DNA of 64,000 nucleotides from Stomoxys calcitrans (Eukaryota; Arthropoda; Insecta; Diptera; Muscidae). The notes under the pieces are model-generated. The model searched no databases. It was given only the letters and a program-made list of their open reading frames with translations, and was not told the DNA's origin. Positions 23,578-35,230 of this stretch are shown in pieces. The translations under genes and the position numbers were made by a program. Position 1 is the stretch's first letter. The number at the start of each line of letters is the position of its first letter. The stretch covers positions 207,270,435 through 207,334,434 of the forward strand of contig NC_081553.1 in NCBI RefSeq assembly GCF_963082655.1. The letters run 5' to 3'.

Positions 23578-23620
23578 ATTTTGCTATTTTGAATAACAAA
23601 TTTCGTTGAGTGTAGGTATT

Positions 23621-24870
23621 ACCGTTAATAGGATGTACAGTCAAATACACTAAAGTTGCCACACTCGATCGTACTTCTTTCGTACGCTTTGTATATTAAC
23701 ATCTAGCGTAATCACAGCTGCTTGGATTGGTTCCGGCAGCGAATTACTATGAGCAACACTCGGGTTGGAACTCTGAGCTCCGAGGGAACACTGGCTTGTA
23801 AGGGAAGCTACCAATAAGTTGCCCATAGTGGGATGCTCCACAAACGGAGTAGCTCCAACTGCAGTCGCGGACAAACAGCGGTATCGAGTGGAGGCGCAGT
23901 GAGAGGTCAGGCGGCGCCGGCTCTTGCTCAAATATTGGAAACTTTTGATACTCGATACGACAAGGCGTGTTATTGGCGTCTTTAACTAATCAATGACCAT
24001 AAAAAGGGCCCTGTGGAGAGCTTGTTCACTTATGGAGCTTGAAAAGGACCGCTACCTCAACATAGAAATGTGGCTACAATATAAATTTTTATTAAAAATT
24101 TATTCAAAAATCAGTACCTGTTCTCATTTATAGGCTTTTATGTCTTTTTGAATAATTTAAGAGCTCATTTGATGTCGATCCTATAATAACTTTTTCTATC
24201 TTAAATAAACTTTAAAGTTACTCCACTTGAAAACCAGTTCAGCATAGATATATGGACAGACAGTGAATATTACCCTTATGAAATACCACCTGTTGTTTAT
24301 TGTCTGCCTGTCATACAGGCAAGGTATGGACAATGGGAAAATGCAAATAGGCCATAACCCTTTCCCTTGCTATATTCAGGAATAACAATGGCACATAACT
24401 GAATATGATACCATCGGCACAGATTTACCTATGCCTTCAACATACTACGAGGATATGATGTATCGCTTCTGTAACTGCTGTATCTGCATATGATGACAGC
24501 AATTTACAATTGGGGACATACATACTACAGTTGTGTAAACACTTCTGTTGTTGGCAAACATGGAGTATGTGCCATGGGCAAAATTTGCTTATGAAATTAA
24601 CAAATGAATTCACAAACAATTGCAACTGTTGCAGTTCGTGTTGAATGCAACAGAGTGAAGTGCAACAGGATGAGAATAACTTGTGAGCTGAAAATTGCAA
24701 TCAATTAATAGGGTGCTCTCATACTGAAAAACTTAGTTTAGATGGAGTAATTGATGTAAAGAATAAATTTTAAGGAATTTCTGAAGGCCTTTCGTTTGTT
24801 ACTATTTTGACACTTGCATTCTAAAATCCATTATATTTTTCAAAATTATACATTTAGGTTTTATTTGATC
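23621..24870. other. Intergenic region upstream of attacin
   Basis: No gene recognised. Frames at 23931-23650 and 24700-24437 (minus) lack known domains. No convincing NF-kB site was seen next to the attacin start. Confidence 0.45.
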
Positions 24871-25494
24871 ATGGGATTAACTTTGACAACCAATACACAT
24901 GGAGTGAGCAACCTCAATGTTTCCATCTCACAAACTGTGGGAGATGAGAAATTCAAAACATTGGCGGGCCTATTTGCTAATATGAGTTTGGAGGGAGCTC
25001 CTTTTTTTCGAGGTGTATTTGGTGAAATTCAATTGTAAGTTTCTAGCACATGAGTGTAAAAATAATACTCGTATTCTTCATTTCGCCTTTGTAGCTCTGG
25101 CAACTCCTTGGGTATATCCTATGCTCATGTGGCCTATAATGGCATAAATATGCAAAATTATTTACGTTTGAATATCTTCAGGGATCCATACGAGTCCATC
25201 GATTTAAAAATGTTCCACAATGAGACAAGATTCAATAACTCATTTGGATTTAGACGTTTTGGAGGTAATTTGTCTTGGACTTACTTTGCTGGTCACTCAA
25301 TAGGTTTTGGGTTTTCGCAAAGCACTGCACTCAATACCACAGCTATGGAAGCCATATTTAAGTTGAATCTATGGAAATCGGAAAAGGGCAACTGCAGCTT
25401 AGATCTCAACAGCAATTTAATACATTTCATTCGAGGTCCTTTGGAAGGTCATCAGGATGTAATGGCTTCACTTACAATATCTTTTGCTCTTTAA
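24871..25494 (+). CDS. Attacin-family antimicrobial protein, signal-less, divergent
   Basis: Two exons, 24871-25034 and 25096-25494, are joined by a 61-bp intron (GTAAGT donor, TTTGTAG acceptor) to give about 187 residues. The protein opens MGLTLTTNTHGVSN, then two Gly/Phe-rich repeats with GNSLGISYAHV, DLKMFHNETRFN, SWTYFAGHSIGFG and a final GPLEGHQDVMASLTISF. These follow the attacin C-terminal G-domains. Attacins act on the outer membrane of Gram-negative bacteria. I start at the first ATG; upstream codons in frame have only TTG, and no hydrophobic leader follows the ATG. A TACATTTAG just before it could instead be a splice acceptor from an unseen leader exon. AATAAA lies at 25584. The intron position and phase match the attacin at 45 kb. 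Gly content is low, so it may be a diverging paralogue of attacin-D type. Confidence 0.85.
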
Positions 25495-25881
25495 GTGAGT
25501 GTTTCTGGGTTTCACATTGCATACATGGTTCAACATTGCAAGGATTTTTTAGATTATCATATAAAAGCAATCTACACAGTCATAATAAATGCTTTAACGC
25601 AGTTTGGGATTTAAAAATGGTTTGTCGTTTTTTTTCTTGAGCTATAAAAAGGTTCACTTTTTTACAGCATTCTTTGGAGATGAAGTGTTCTTGGTCTTGT
25701 GTTTATTACAAAATGATTATGACCGAAAATGACATGACTAAAGCTGTGATTATCTTAGAAATTTGCATAAAATGTTCAAATAATAACGCGGCAGCCCAAA
25801 CCTTCCCATTGAGTTGAGAAAATCAATGTTAGAGAGAAAGTAAAAAGGTGTGAGTTATTGAATTAGGCTAAGATGCAAGAC
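25495..25881. other. Attacin 3' region and spacer
   Basis: Holds the polyadenylation signal at 25584. Otherwise nothing recognised. Confidence 0.5.
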
Positions 25882-27376
25882 AAGTAAAAGCGTTCTAAGT
25901 TCGGCCTGGCCGAATCTTGGGACCCCACCACCATGAATTCCGCTAAAAATGTACCCTAATTAACTGAGTTTGTATTTGAATCATTTTGATCTCAAGAAGT
26001 CATATCGGGATATCGGTACTTAAGGGGTTATATCCCCATATTGAACGATTCGCGTAAAACTTGGCACTGATATTGTTAGTCATAAGATAGGACTTTGAAC
26101 CAAATTTCAGCCATATCGGATGAAAATTGAGGCTTCTACGGGCTCAAGAAGTCAAATTCGGGAATCGGTTTATATGGGGGCTATATCTGTTTATTTACCG
26201 ATTTGGATCATACTTGGCATGGATGTTGGGAGCCATAACGTAAGTCTTTGTTCCAAATTTCAGCTAAATCGGTTGAAAATTGAGGCTTCTAAGGGCTCAA
26301 GTATTCAAATCCGGGGATCGGTTTATATGGGGCCTATATCTGTTTATCGACCGATTCAGAACATACTTGGAAGAGATGTTGGAAGTCATGACTCAAGTCT
26401 TTGTTCCAAATTTCAGCCAAATCGGATAAAAATTGAGGCTTCTAAGGGCTCAAGAAGTAAAATTCGGGGATCGGTTTATATGGGGGCTATATCTGTTTGT
26501 CGACTGATTCGGATCATACTTGACATGGATGTTCGAAGTCATAACTCAAGTCTTTGTTCCAAATCTCATTCAAATCGGATGAAAATTGAGGCTTTTAAGG
26601 GTTCAAAAAGTCAAATCGGGGGATCGGTTTATATGGGGGCTATATCTGTTTATCGACCGATTCAGAACATACTTGGAAGAGATGTTGGAAGTCATGACTC
26701 AAGTCTTTGTTCCAAATTTCAGCCAAATCGGATGAAGATTGAGGCTTCTAAGGGCTCAAGAAGTCAAATTCGGGGAGTGGTTTATATGGGGGCTATATCT
26801 GTTTATCGACTTATTCGGATCATACTTGACATGGATGTTGGAAGTCATGACTCAAGCCTTTGTATCAAATTTCAGCCAAATCGGATGAAAATTGAGGCTT
26901 TTAAGGGTTCAAAAAGTCAAATCGGGGATCGGTTTATATGGGGGCTATATCTGTTTATCGACCGATTGGGATCATACTTGGCACGTATGTTGGAAGTCAT
27001 AACTCAAGTCATTGTTCCAAATTTGAAACAAATCGGATGAAAATTGAGCCTTTTAGGGGCTCAAGAAGTCAAATCGTGGGAGCGGTTTATATGGGGGCTA
27101 TATCCAAATCTGAACCGATATGGCCCATTTGCAACCCTCAACGACCTACATTAATAAGAAGTATCTGTGCAAATTTTCAAGCGGCTAGCTTTACGCGTTC
27201 GATCGCTTTCGTGTTTTCGACAGAGTCTATCTAGCCGGACAGATAGACCTAGATAGACTCAAAATGTCGAGACGATCCACAATATATATACTTTATGGGG
27301 TCGCAGATCAATATTTGTTACGAACGAAATGACTAGATAAGTATACCCCCAACCTATGGTGTTGGGTATGAAAAGG
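25882..27376 (+). repeat. Hairpin-ended interspersed repeat, copy F, with regular array of about 153 bp
   Basis: It begins ACAAGTAAAAGCGTTCTAAG followed by TTCGGCCTGGCCGAA. About six units of 150-157 bp with GGTTTATATGGGGGCTATAT and TGTTGGAAGTCATGACTCAA follow, spaced regularly from 26.22 to 26.99 kb. It ends ACCCCCAACCTATGGTG then TTGGGTATGAAAA. The array is so even that a 306-codon open frame (26120-27040) runs through it, but it reads the repeat unit over and over. Confidence 0.88.
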
Positions 27377-27779
27377 ACATAAAAGAACGGTGCAGTCTTT
27401 GGATTGACAATTCACTCCCAACGGAGCATCCTGCTGCAGTGGTAGAGGGCGCACAGTACCTTTCGGCTTCATTCCCTCGTGTACCTTTGCCAGGACAATT
27501 TTGAATCGAGGACTAGGCCTAGATATTTTGTAAATGTAGAGAGTACCCGTGCAAAGACGGGAGTCTAAAATCCGTTATCTTATATCTCCGAGAAATATCC
27601 TCTATCCATTGCTAGAAACCTCTTTCGGCAGTTTTGTCTATGACTTTATCATGATCTCGCTGATTGTCAGCAGACATTTGCCTCGTATCAGCAGCGCGAT
27701 ATCGTTGCCATATTCGAGGGGGTTGTACCATCTCTATTGAGGCTTGACCATTTCGACAGTTTTTTCACTGATTTTTCCA

Positions 27780-28735
27780 TGATGCCACTGATTGTCAGAT
27801 GTTGAGCACTATGTAGACGGGCCGTAGGCTCAAAATGGGGCCTGAATCCCAGGATAATGGTTCTACAGAAGCGTGATTAGACCAATTCTTAAATTCAGAT
27901 TCTTAGGTTCAGAGAACATGTTGTCTTGGCATAGTCGGGGCAATGAGGACCACGCCCTCTCTCTTCTAGATATCCAAACCATAGACCTACATGTTAAGTG
28001 TGAGGCAGCAATTGGGGCTATGAGACTTAAAGCGATGGGAGAATGGAGGTTCTAAATTGACAGCCCAGGGACTGAGATCTATTTTCGACTGCCTGACCAT
28101 AATACGGTCATGCAGGCGGAGATCCGGGAGATCACAGAATGCGTGAGGTGGTATGGTGCTAACGTGAGGACGTCGAGTGTGAACATCTTGACGGACAGTA
28201 AACTGGCCATACGGGCAATAACAACCTGGCGTCAACAAACTTGGTTAACCCAAAGCCTTTCTAGTCGACGCAGTCTGAGTTATGAGCGTGGGCTACGAAC
28301 TCTGTGGAACAGCAAAACGGTCTGCAGGACGACGAACATCCTGTGGAGAGATCCAGATTGTGAGAAGGCGAGGCTATTACTGAAAGGAAACAAGGAGTAG
28401 GTCAGTATAGCTCTTGGTATCATAACAGGACACATAAGACTACGATCTCACTTATGCAAAATCGGTGAGAGAAGTGATAGCATGTGTAGGGCATGCGGGG
28501 AAGTTGATGAGACGTTGGAGCATTTCCTATGTCATTGCCCGGCTTTAGCGGTCAACAGACACTGGCACTTAGGTGGGGACACAATACCAGATATAAACCA
28601 ACTAATGGGCGTGCTATGGAAAACTATTACGGATTTTGTAAGCAGCAGGAAATTCCTGACTTACTTTTTTTTCGAGGTGACTTTTTAGTATTTTGAGCGT
28701 ACAACAAGCCGATTACTGGCTTAGGTGTGTGCCCA
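27780..28735 (+). pseudogene. LINE ORF2 3' portion: RT tail, RNase H and C-terminal Cys motif
   Basis: The plus strand gives RCWALCRRAVGSKWGLNP (RT tail), then after shifts RLPDHNTVMQAEIREITECVRW and ILTDSKLAIRAI (RNase H, with a conserved D in LTDSK), then WNSKTVCRTTNILWRDPD. It ends CRACGEVDETLEHFLCHCPA and further to a stop at 28688. This is the typical 3' half of an insect LINE with RNase H (I/LOA/R1-like group). Several stops and a deletion near 27.9 kb make it non-functional. The same 3' end lies at 34.9-35.2 kb and 38.1-40.3 kb on the other strand. Confidence 0.75.
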
Positions 28736-29585
28736 TAGTGGCATGGGGTGGATTAATATCAGCACTCTCTTTTTAACCAAACCTAATCTAGAGATTGTCA
28801 GCAGAAACTTGCCTCGGATCAGCAGCGCAACCTCGTGGCCGTATTCGAGAAGGTGAGGTGAAGGAGAACCCTGATGAGGGTTGGCTGGAACACGACTTCT
28901 TGAGGCATTCTTCCTTGTGAAGTGCCTTCGGACACCACCATATACCATGATTGAATTTAGTATCCTACTATGTAGCATATTATTCCACCCTCCGTTCAGG
29001 CTGGCGATAATCGATCTTATCTCCACGTAGTTTAATCCTTTGGTCACAAAGACGTCTCGACCTTGTTTCACTTCGTAGAGGGCCGTCTGCACCCACCCAC
29101 CCAACTCACATTGTGCTCGACTGAAGTTCTCCCGCTTTATTCCCCTCCCCCACTTTTTGGTCTGTCACTCTTTCCAGTTGTTGTTGTTGTTATAGCCACA
29201 TTTGCATGTGGAGATGGCGATCCTCGTCAAACTCCTGTGGGTGAAAAAGCTTGTACAGGTCCAGGGACCGATCGCCGCAGGAACATAGTGGCCATTGGTT
29301 ATTTAAAGGCGCCTTGTCATATCGAGGATCATAGGCACTCAGCATTTATGCAAGAGCCGGTGCCGCCCGTCCAATCACTGAGTCTCTCCACTCCGTACCG
29401 TTGATTGTCCGCGATTGTCGTTGCAGCTTGCGGCTACTCCGTATGGAACATTCCACTATCCGAAACCTGTAAACACGCCCGATAGCTCGCAGCTAAGCTT
29501 TGAGCACCATACAGATCGCACCTCAAAGTTCCAGTCTATGAGGTGTTCATAGCTATCCCCCACAGGGATAAAGTGCCAGTAAAAA
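28736..29585. repeat. LINE flank and dispersed repeat
   Basis: A segment near 28.80-28.86 kb (GTCAGCAGAAACTTGCCTCG) recurs near 27.66-27.72 kb. The stretch 29170-29350 with ATTTGCATGTGGAGATGGCG and CCAGGGACCGATCGCCGCAG looks like a transposon-derived piece, but I cannot name it. Confidence 0.4.
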
Positions 29586-29589
29586 CGAT

Positions 29590-30010
29590 GACTGACCTAA
29601 AGTGCATTTCGATACTCAAGAGTATTTCCACTTGGAACTTCTCTTCGCTTTTCTAGTCTATTTGTTCCAGTTCTGTGGCATGTTCTCTCTCTCTCTCTCT
29701 CTCATTCTATTTGCCTCATTAAAAAGCCTACCACTTTCGGCTTTCACTTTAAGGTCTATCAGTCCTTCCAGTATAACGATGACTGACCTAAAGTGCATTC
29801 CGATTCTCTATAGAATTTCGACCAGAAACTCCTATTCGCTTTTCTAATCTACTACGTGAACCTTCCCAAGATTTCATGATATTCGTCCCAGTTCTCTGGC
29901 ATGTTCTCTACAGAATTTCGACCAGAAACTCCTATTCGCTTTTCTAATCTACTACTTGAACCTGCCCAAGGTTTTACAATATTCGTCCCAGTTCTCTGGC
30001 GTGTTCTCTG
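29590..30010. repeat. Tandem duplication of about 97 bp plus (CT)n
   Basis: The block AATTTCGACCAGAAACTCCT ... CCCAGTTCTCTGGCATGTTC occurs at about 29812-29908 and again at 29909-30006. A diverged earlier copy starts near 29600. A (CT)9-10 tract lies at 29683-29702. Non-coding. Confidence 0.75.
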
Positions 30011-30249
30011 TCTCATTAAAAAACCTGCCACTTTTCTTGTTGAGTACCCTCTGTTCAATAACTGAAATTTCGATCAGGACCTCGTCTTCACCTCCCATTC
30101 TTTTACCTGCTCGTGGCTATAAGATATTCATTCAAACCCTCTGCCGTACTCTCTCTCCTGGTTGCTCCCAGTGTAAATTGCATCATCCCTACACTTGCCA
30201 ATTTAAGTCAATGTTCGTCACAAGTGTTATATCTATAACTTGTACCCTG

Positions 30250-30705
30250 ATCCGGTTGAAGCCGGGGACAAAATGTAATCAAAATGTGACTCTTCTTCTT
30301 TGTTTGTATCAGTTCTAACCTCTGAGAGGTTAGCACCTATGACGCTGTACGCCAGGGTTCGAATGTTCGCGAGACCATCAGAAAAAAAAAACATTTTCAG
30401 CTAAGCAAGCCGGGGACAAAATGTAATCAAAATGTGACTCTTCTTCTTTGTTTGTATCAGTGCTAACCCCTCAGAAGTTAGCATGTCCGCCTATAACGCT
30501 GTACGCCTAAGTTCGAATGCTCGCGAGACCATCAGCAAAAAAAACATTTTCAGCATTGGTTTTCTCTTTCTAATGCTGGCGATATTTGTGCCATGTAAAA
30601 ACTTCGCTCCAAAAAGGGTCGCACTGCGGTACGACGTTCGGCCTCGGCTTTAAAAAGGAGGGCTCTTATTATTGAGTCGAATTGCACTCATTGATATGTG
30701 AGAAC
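30250..30705 (+). mobile_element. tRNA-derived SINE with duplicated head
   Basis: A head segment of about 154 bp (GAAGCCGGGGACAAAATGTA ... AACATTTTCAG) is present twice in tandem, at about 30253-30402 and 30407-30556. Each copy carries a decayed B box (GGTTCGAATGTTCGC, AGTTCGAATGCTCGC). The usual SINE body follows once, to AATTGCACTCATTGATATGT near 30700. Confidence 0.7.
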
Positions 30706-30708
30706 CGG

Positions 30709-31075
30709 GAGGCCACCGTAGCGCAGAGGTTAGCATGTCCGCCTATGGCGCTGAACGCCTGGGTTCGAATCCTGGCGAGACCATTAGAAAAAATTTTTAG
30801 CGATGGTTTTCCCCTCCTAGTGCTGGCAACATTTGTGAGGTACTATGCCATGTAAAACTTCTCTCCAAAGAGGTGTCGCACTGCGGCACGCCGTTCGGAC
30901 CCGGCTATAAAAAGAAGGTCCCTTATCATTGAGTTTAAACTTGAATCGGACTGCACTCATTGATATGTGAGAAGTTTGCCCCTGTTTCCTAGAGAAATGT
31001 TCATGGGCAAAATTTGCATTTGATATGTGAGAACTTTGCCCCTGTTCCTTAGTGGAATGTTCATGGGTAAAATTT
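30709..31075 (+). mobile_element. tRNA-derived SINE, best-preserved copy
   Basis: It starts GGAGGCCACCGTAGCGCAGA with an A box (TAGCGCAGAGG) and a perfect B box (GGTTCGAATCC) spaced as in a tRNA gene, so the head comes from a tRNA. The body includes TGTCGCACTGCGGCACGCCG and GTTCATGGGCAAAATTTGCA. A 55-bp tail (TGATATGTGAGAACTTTGCC...) is repeated once. No coding sequence; it would rely on a LINE for movement. Confidence 0.85.
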
Positions 31076-31159
31076 TAAATTTGCTCCCCGATAGACTGTG
31101 GTTGTGATAGTGTCGCCCCAATTGCAAATTTGTATCCTTAGTTTTCGCACCTTCTGATC

Positions 31160-31460
31160 AGGCCACCGTAGCACAGAAATTAGCATGTCCGCCTATGTTG
31201 CCGAACGCCTGGGTTCGAATCTTGGCGAGAACATCAGAAAATGCGGACAACATTTCTGAGGTACTATCTTGCTGAGAACATCAGAAAATGATGACAACAC
31301 TTCTGAGGTACTAGCCATGTAAAAATTTCTCTCCAAAGAGGTGTCGCACAGGGAAACGCCATTCGGACTCGGCTGTAAAAAGGAGGCTCATTATCACTGA
31401 GCTTAAAATTGAATTGAACAACACTCATTTATGTGTGAAAACTTTGCCAAATTTGCATTG
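31160..31460 (+). mobile_element. tRNA-derived SINE, decayed copy
   Basis: It opens AGGCCACCGTAGCACAGAAA, B box GGTTCGAATCTTGGC, with a short internal duplication around CTGAGGTACTA (about 31256 and 31305). Same body and tail as the copy at 30709. Confidence 0.8.
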
Positions 31461-33185
31461 ATCAGGGCCCGGGTAATGTCTGTCGAGGGTTTTTTTAGTT
31501 ATCGGTAGATAATGGAGGCGCTACTGGCTACGATACAGCTTCTAATTCTACCTTCTGCAGATTCTTTGCAGAGATGAGAGGCAGATTGCAAGATCTGATT
31601 TTTTAATTTATTTAAAAATTCTTGAAAAATTTCATTTTCATCAACTTTTGTCACAATCATTGGAAACTCACATTTCATTTCCTACATAATTCTCTCTGTA
31701 ACTCTTATTTGTCTATACATATATCCTCCTTAGTATTGATGATATTCAAATCAATTCATTTTCCAGCCACCAATCAAGAATTCCGTCTCGTTCACATTGG
31801 CAAAAAGGCTAAGACAAGAATATTGACTTTGCCACACAAACCACAGGAAATTTGTTTACAATTTCTACCTTTCTTTGGATTTATTCACGACTTTATGTGA
31901 ATATTTATACAACGCTTTTCGATGAAAGACCTAAAATGAACAACTTTTCTGGCGAATCCTTGATTCTCCTTACCCTTAATATGTGATACAGTCAACTAAA
32001 CAGCCACCCAGCAACTTAGCCAGGCAGTCAGTCAGTCAGATTATGGTTTTTCAGAATAAAGAAAAGGTGTTTGTTGGCATTGGCAAATTTATCTGGGATT
32101 AAGTTGAGATTATGGCAGCTGACATGACTTTGTTGGAGTAGCATGATTAAGTTGTTCTTTCTTTACTTTCAGGCGTCGTCACCCTCAACTTTAGATAGAA
32201 GATACCTTTATCTGTGGTGGTTTCGGGGAGTAAGGGTTTGCAAAGATTTTATAGAAAATTGTGCTTAAATTTTGAGTTTCTGCTCCCCGGCTTCTGCTAC
32301 TGTCTTGGCGAAGGACCTGAACACTCTTTGGCTAAGGAAGGGGAAATTGTTTGGTTAAGAAAAATTAATAACCATACTCAAATTTCATGACAAGCATTAT
32401 TATGACCAAATTATACACCTTATAAAACGTTGCAGTACATTGCCCATCCACCAGCTACAATTCCTTCCAATTCCCAATTGAAGCATGTTTCGTATGCTTT
32501 ACCTCATTGTGGGGGGGGGAAGCTCAAGGAATGTGGTTGCGTATCTATTTTTTAAGCTTTTATATGTTGTAGGTGGATGCAAAGCAATTTATTTTGAATT
32601 ATTTTTATTATATTCACAACCATTTGGTCCAGAATTATGTTGGCAGCTATTTAGCCACCATTCTCGTTTCTTGACTTTTAATGAATGATACAACCATAAA
32701 AGGTTACATTGACAATTTCCAATTTTTATGGATCTAAAAATTGTTCAAAACACAGGGAAATTCACAAAACGGGGGAAATTATTATGAATGTTGTTTTTAT
32801 TACAGGAAACGGAAGGATGTTGTACTAGATGTCAATTAAGGAAACACTTTGTTTGTGGGGTGAATTTGTCTTTTTTCCCCATTTTTCTTTCATTTAAGAG
32901 TTTAAAATTCAACTTGAGATTCTAAAAAATATAATTTTGAGAGAATTTTGTGAAAAAATTGGCAAAACTTCGACAAATTATTCTATAGAAATTAAATTTC
33001 GAGGAAATTTTCAATAAGAACGAAATTTTGAAAAAATTTAATTAAAATTTTGACGAAATTTTCCAAAAAAAAATTTTACGAAGTTCTAAAATATTTGAAA
33101 AAAAAAAAAATATTAAGCCTATTTTTTTCTTAAATCAACAACATTTTCTATAGAAAAAATTTCGAAGAAATCTATTGTATTACAA
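31461..33185. other. Mostly unique AT-rich DNA, no gene seen
   Basis: No recognisable gene. Short frames (for example 31622-31900, 32485-32688) carry no known domain. A run of GAAATTTT-type words occurs near 32.93-33.18 kb. Confidence 0.45.
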
Positions 33186-33755
33186 GTTAAAGCGAACTAA
33201 GTTTCAAAGGCTGAATCTTAGGAACTCACCTGTTAAAAATTTACACAAACTAAATTTACGTAAAGGGCATCATATTATTCTACATACCAAACTTCTGTAA
33301 AACCAGCAAAATTAAAGCTTCTAGGAACCGAACAAGGATAACCAAGGCACCGGTTTATATGGGAGCTTTATCAGGTTATAGACCGATTTGGACCATTTTT
33401 GGCCCAGTTGTTGAAAGTCATAATGGAATACCACATGCAAAATTTCAGCCAAATCAGATGAAAATTGAGGCTTCAAGGGGCGCAAGAAGTCAAATGGGGA
33501 GATCGGTTTATGTGGGAGCTATATCTTAATCAGAACCGATATGGCCCATATGCAATCCCCAACGATCTACATCAATGTTAAGTATCTGTGCAAAATTTCA
33601 AGCGGCTTGCTTTACGCGTTCGACAGACGGATAAACAGAATGTCGAGACGATCCGGGGGTTTTTTATGGGGTCCCAGATCAATATTTCGAGGTTACAAAC
33701 GGAATGACTAGATTAGTATACCTCCATCCTATGATGCTGGGTATAAAAATGAAAT
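33186..33755 (+). repeat. Hairpin-ended interspersed repeat, copy G (partial)
   Basis: Two units with GGTTTATATGGGAGCTTTAT / CCCAGTTGTTGAAAGTCATA, then the family tail ACCTCCATCCTATGATG and GGGTATAAAAA. The terminal palindrome at its left end is decayed. Confidence 0.75.
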
Positions 33756-33850
33756 TATTGCGCTTTGTTTGTTTGTTTATTTGTCTGTTCCATGAAATTT
33801 TCACAGATGTTAGAGTTTGATCCCTCAATGAAAAAAAAGGGTACTACATT
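33756..33850 (+). mobile_element. Helitron-like fragment
   Basis: GTTTGTTTATTTGTCTG followed by CATGAAATTTTCACAGATG and AAAGGGTACTACATTTTT matches the 5' part of the Helitron-like element at 51855. Confidence 0.55.
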
Positions 33851-34800
33851 TTTATACCCACCACCATAGAATAGGGGTATACTTATCTAGCCATTCCATT
33901 TGTAACACCTCGAAATATTCGTCTGAAACCCCTTAAAGTATATATATTCTTGATCGTCTCGACGCTCTAAGTCGACCTAGCCATGTTCGTCCATCCGTCG
34001 CCTTAACCCAAAACTCCCTTAATTTGTCTTATTGGACGATCAGGACAATATGGGACTCTAATGATAGGTATTCGAGAGTAGATTTCGAATATGGTCAGGA
34101 AGTAAGAATAGGCTTTATAATTTGTTGTTATCGGAAGGTGGTGCTTTACCTCCTAAAATCGCCTCCAATAGGTTATTTGACACATTACATAACAATGGGG
34201 GATCCAATGATAGACATTGTTGAGTAGAGAGTGTCATTAAAATTTGTGCCCAAGCAAAATCTGGAGATCGGTTTATATGGGAGCTGTATCAAGCTAAAGA
34301 TCGATTTAGACCATATTGGATATGATGTTGAAGGTCGTGGAAGAAGCTGTTATACAAAATTTCTGCCCAATCGGATGAGAATTGCGCTCTCTAGAAGCTC
34401 AAGAAGTCAAGATCCCAGATCGGTTTATATGGCAACTATACCAGGTTATGCACCGATTTGAACCACATTTAGCACAGTTGTTGGAAAAGATGCCAAAACA
34501 CCACGTTCAAAATTATAGCCAAATCGGAAAAAATTGCGTCCTTTAAAAGGTCAAGAAGTCAAGATCCAAGATCGGTTTATATGGCAGCTATATCAGGTTA
34601 TGAACCGATTTGACCCAAAATTGGCACAGTTGTTGAAAATCATAGAAAAACACCACATGCAAAATATCGGACGAGAATTGCGCCCTGTCGAGGCTCAAGA
34701 AGTCAAGACCCAAGATCGATTTATATGAAAGATGTATCAAAACATGGACCGATTTGGCCCATTTACAAACCCAACCGACCTACTCTATTAAAATAAAAAG
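33851..34800. repeat. Hairpin-ended interspersed repeat, copies H (two pieces)
   Basis: Starts TTTTATACCCACCACCATAG at 33851. A different piece with ATCGGTTTATATGGGAGCTG and three units ending near 34800 follows after about 250 bp of unrelated sequence. Confidence 0.7.
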
Positions 34801-34904
34801 TAACATCGAGAAAGAAAATCTAAAGAATTCCGTGCTACTTAAAAATTCCATAATTGTTTTTCATACCACGTTCTTGGTTCATGTCTGGTATTGTGTCTTC
34901 ACCT

Positions 34905-35230
34905 AAGTACCGGTAGTACCGGTATCTGTTAGCCACAAAAGCCGGGCAATGGGATAGGAAATACTCCAATGTCTCTTCATCTTCCCCACATGCTATCACG
35001 TGCCGCACCGATTTTGCATAAGGGCGCTCGTAGTACTATGTGTCCCGTTATGATACCGAAAGCTATACTGACCTCCTTCTTACTTTCTTTTGGTAATAGA
35101 ATCGTCTTCTCCCGATCCGGATCTCTCCATAGGATTTTCTCCATTCTACCGACCGTTTCGCTGTTCCACAGGCTTCGGGTTAAACGGGTAATAGGCACTT
35201 AGTTGCGCACATGGAATTCCGACATAATGA
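34905..35230 (-). pseudogene. LINE ORF2 C-terminal fragment
   Basis: The minus strand gives TRSLWNSETVGRMEKILWRD, FGIITGHIVLRAPLCKIG and GRARDSM-like residues, nearly the same as the 28.3-28.5 kb copy. The Cys-rich tail is mutated. A 3'-end scrap of the same LINE family. Confidence 0.7.

Larger units (their letters stand above)
22683..23620. repeat. GCTAAAACAGCAG-type MITE-like repeat, two adjacent copies with nested insertions
   Basis: Copy 1 ends with TTTTGAATAACAAATTTGGT then TGAGTGTA near 22876. Copy 2 ends with TTTTGAATAACAAATTTCGT then TGAGTGTA near 23615. Both contain GCTAAAACAGCAG and TTTGCTGAAATAG variants. Between and inside them lie an antisense SINE and a mariner MITE. Confidence 0.65.

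Noticed and set aside
23650..23931. 93-codon minus-strand frame as a small gene
   Set aside because: No recognisable domain, start context or splice structure; the surroundings are transposon-rich.
24814..24870. Upstream TTG-initiated extension of the plus-strand attacin
   Set aside because: There is no ATG in this stretch; a weak splice acceptor lies just before the ATG at 24871, so the stretch is more likely leader or intron.
26120..27040. Large open frame as a protein-coding gene
   Set aside because: It reads the same unit of about 153 bp again and again, has no domain, and lies fully within an interspersed repeat.
30709..30783. Additional tRNA gene
   Set aside because: A and B boxes are good but no stable cloverleaf or clear anticodon forms, and the sequence continues into a repeated SINE body.
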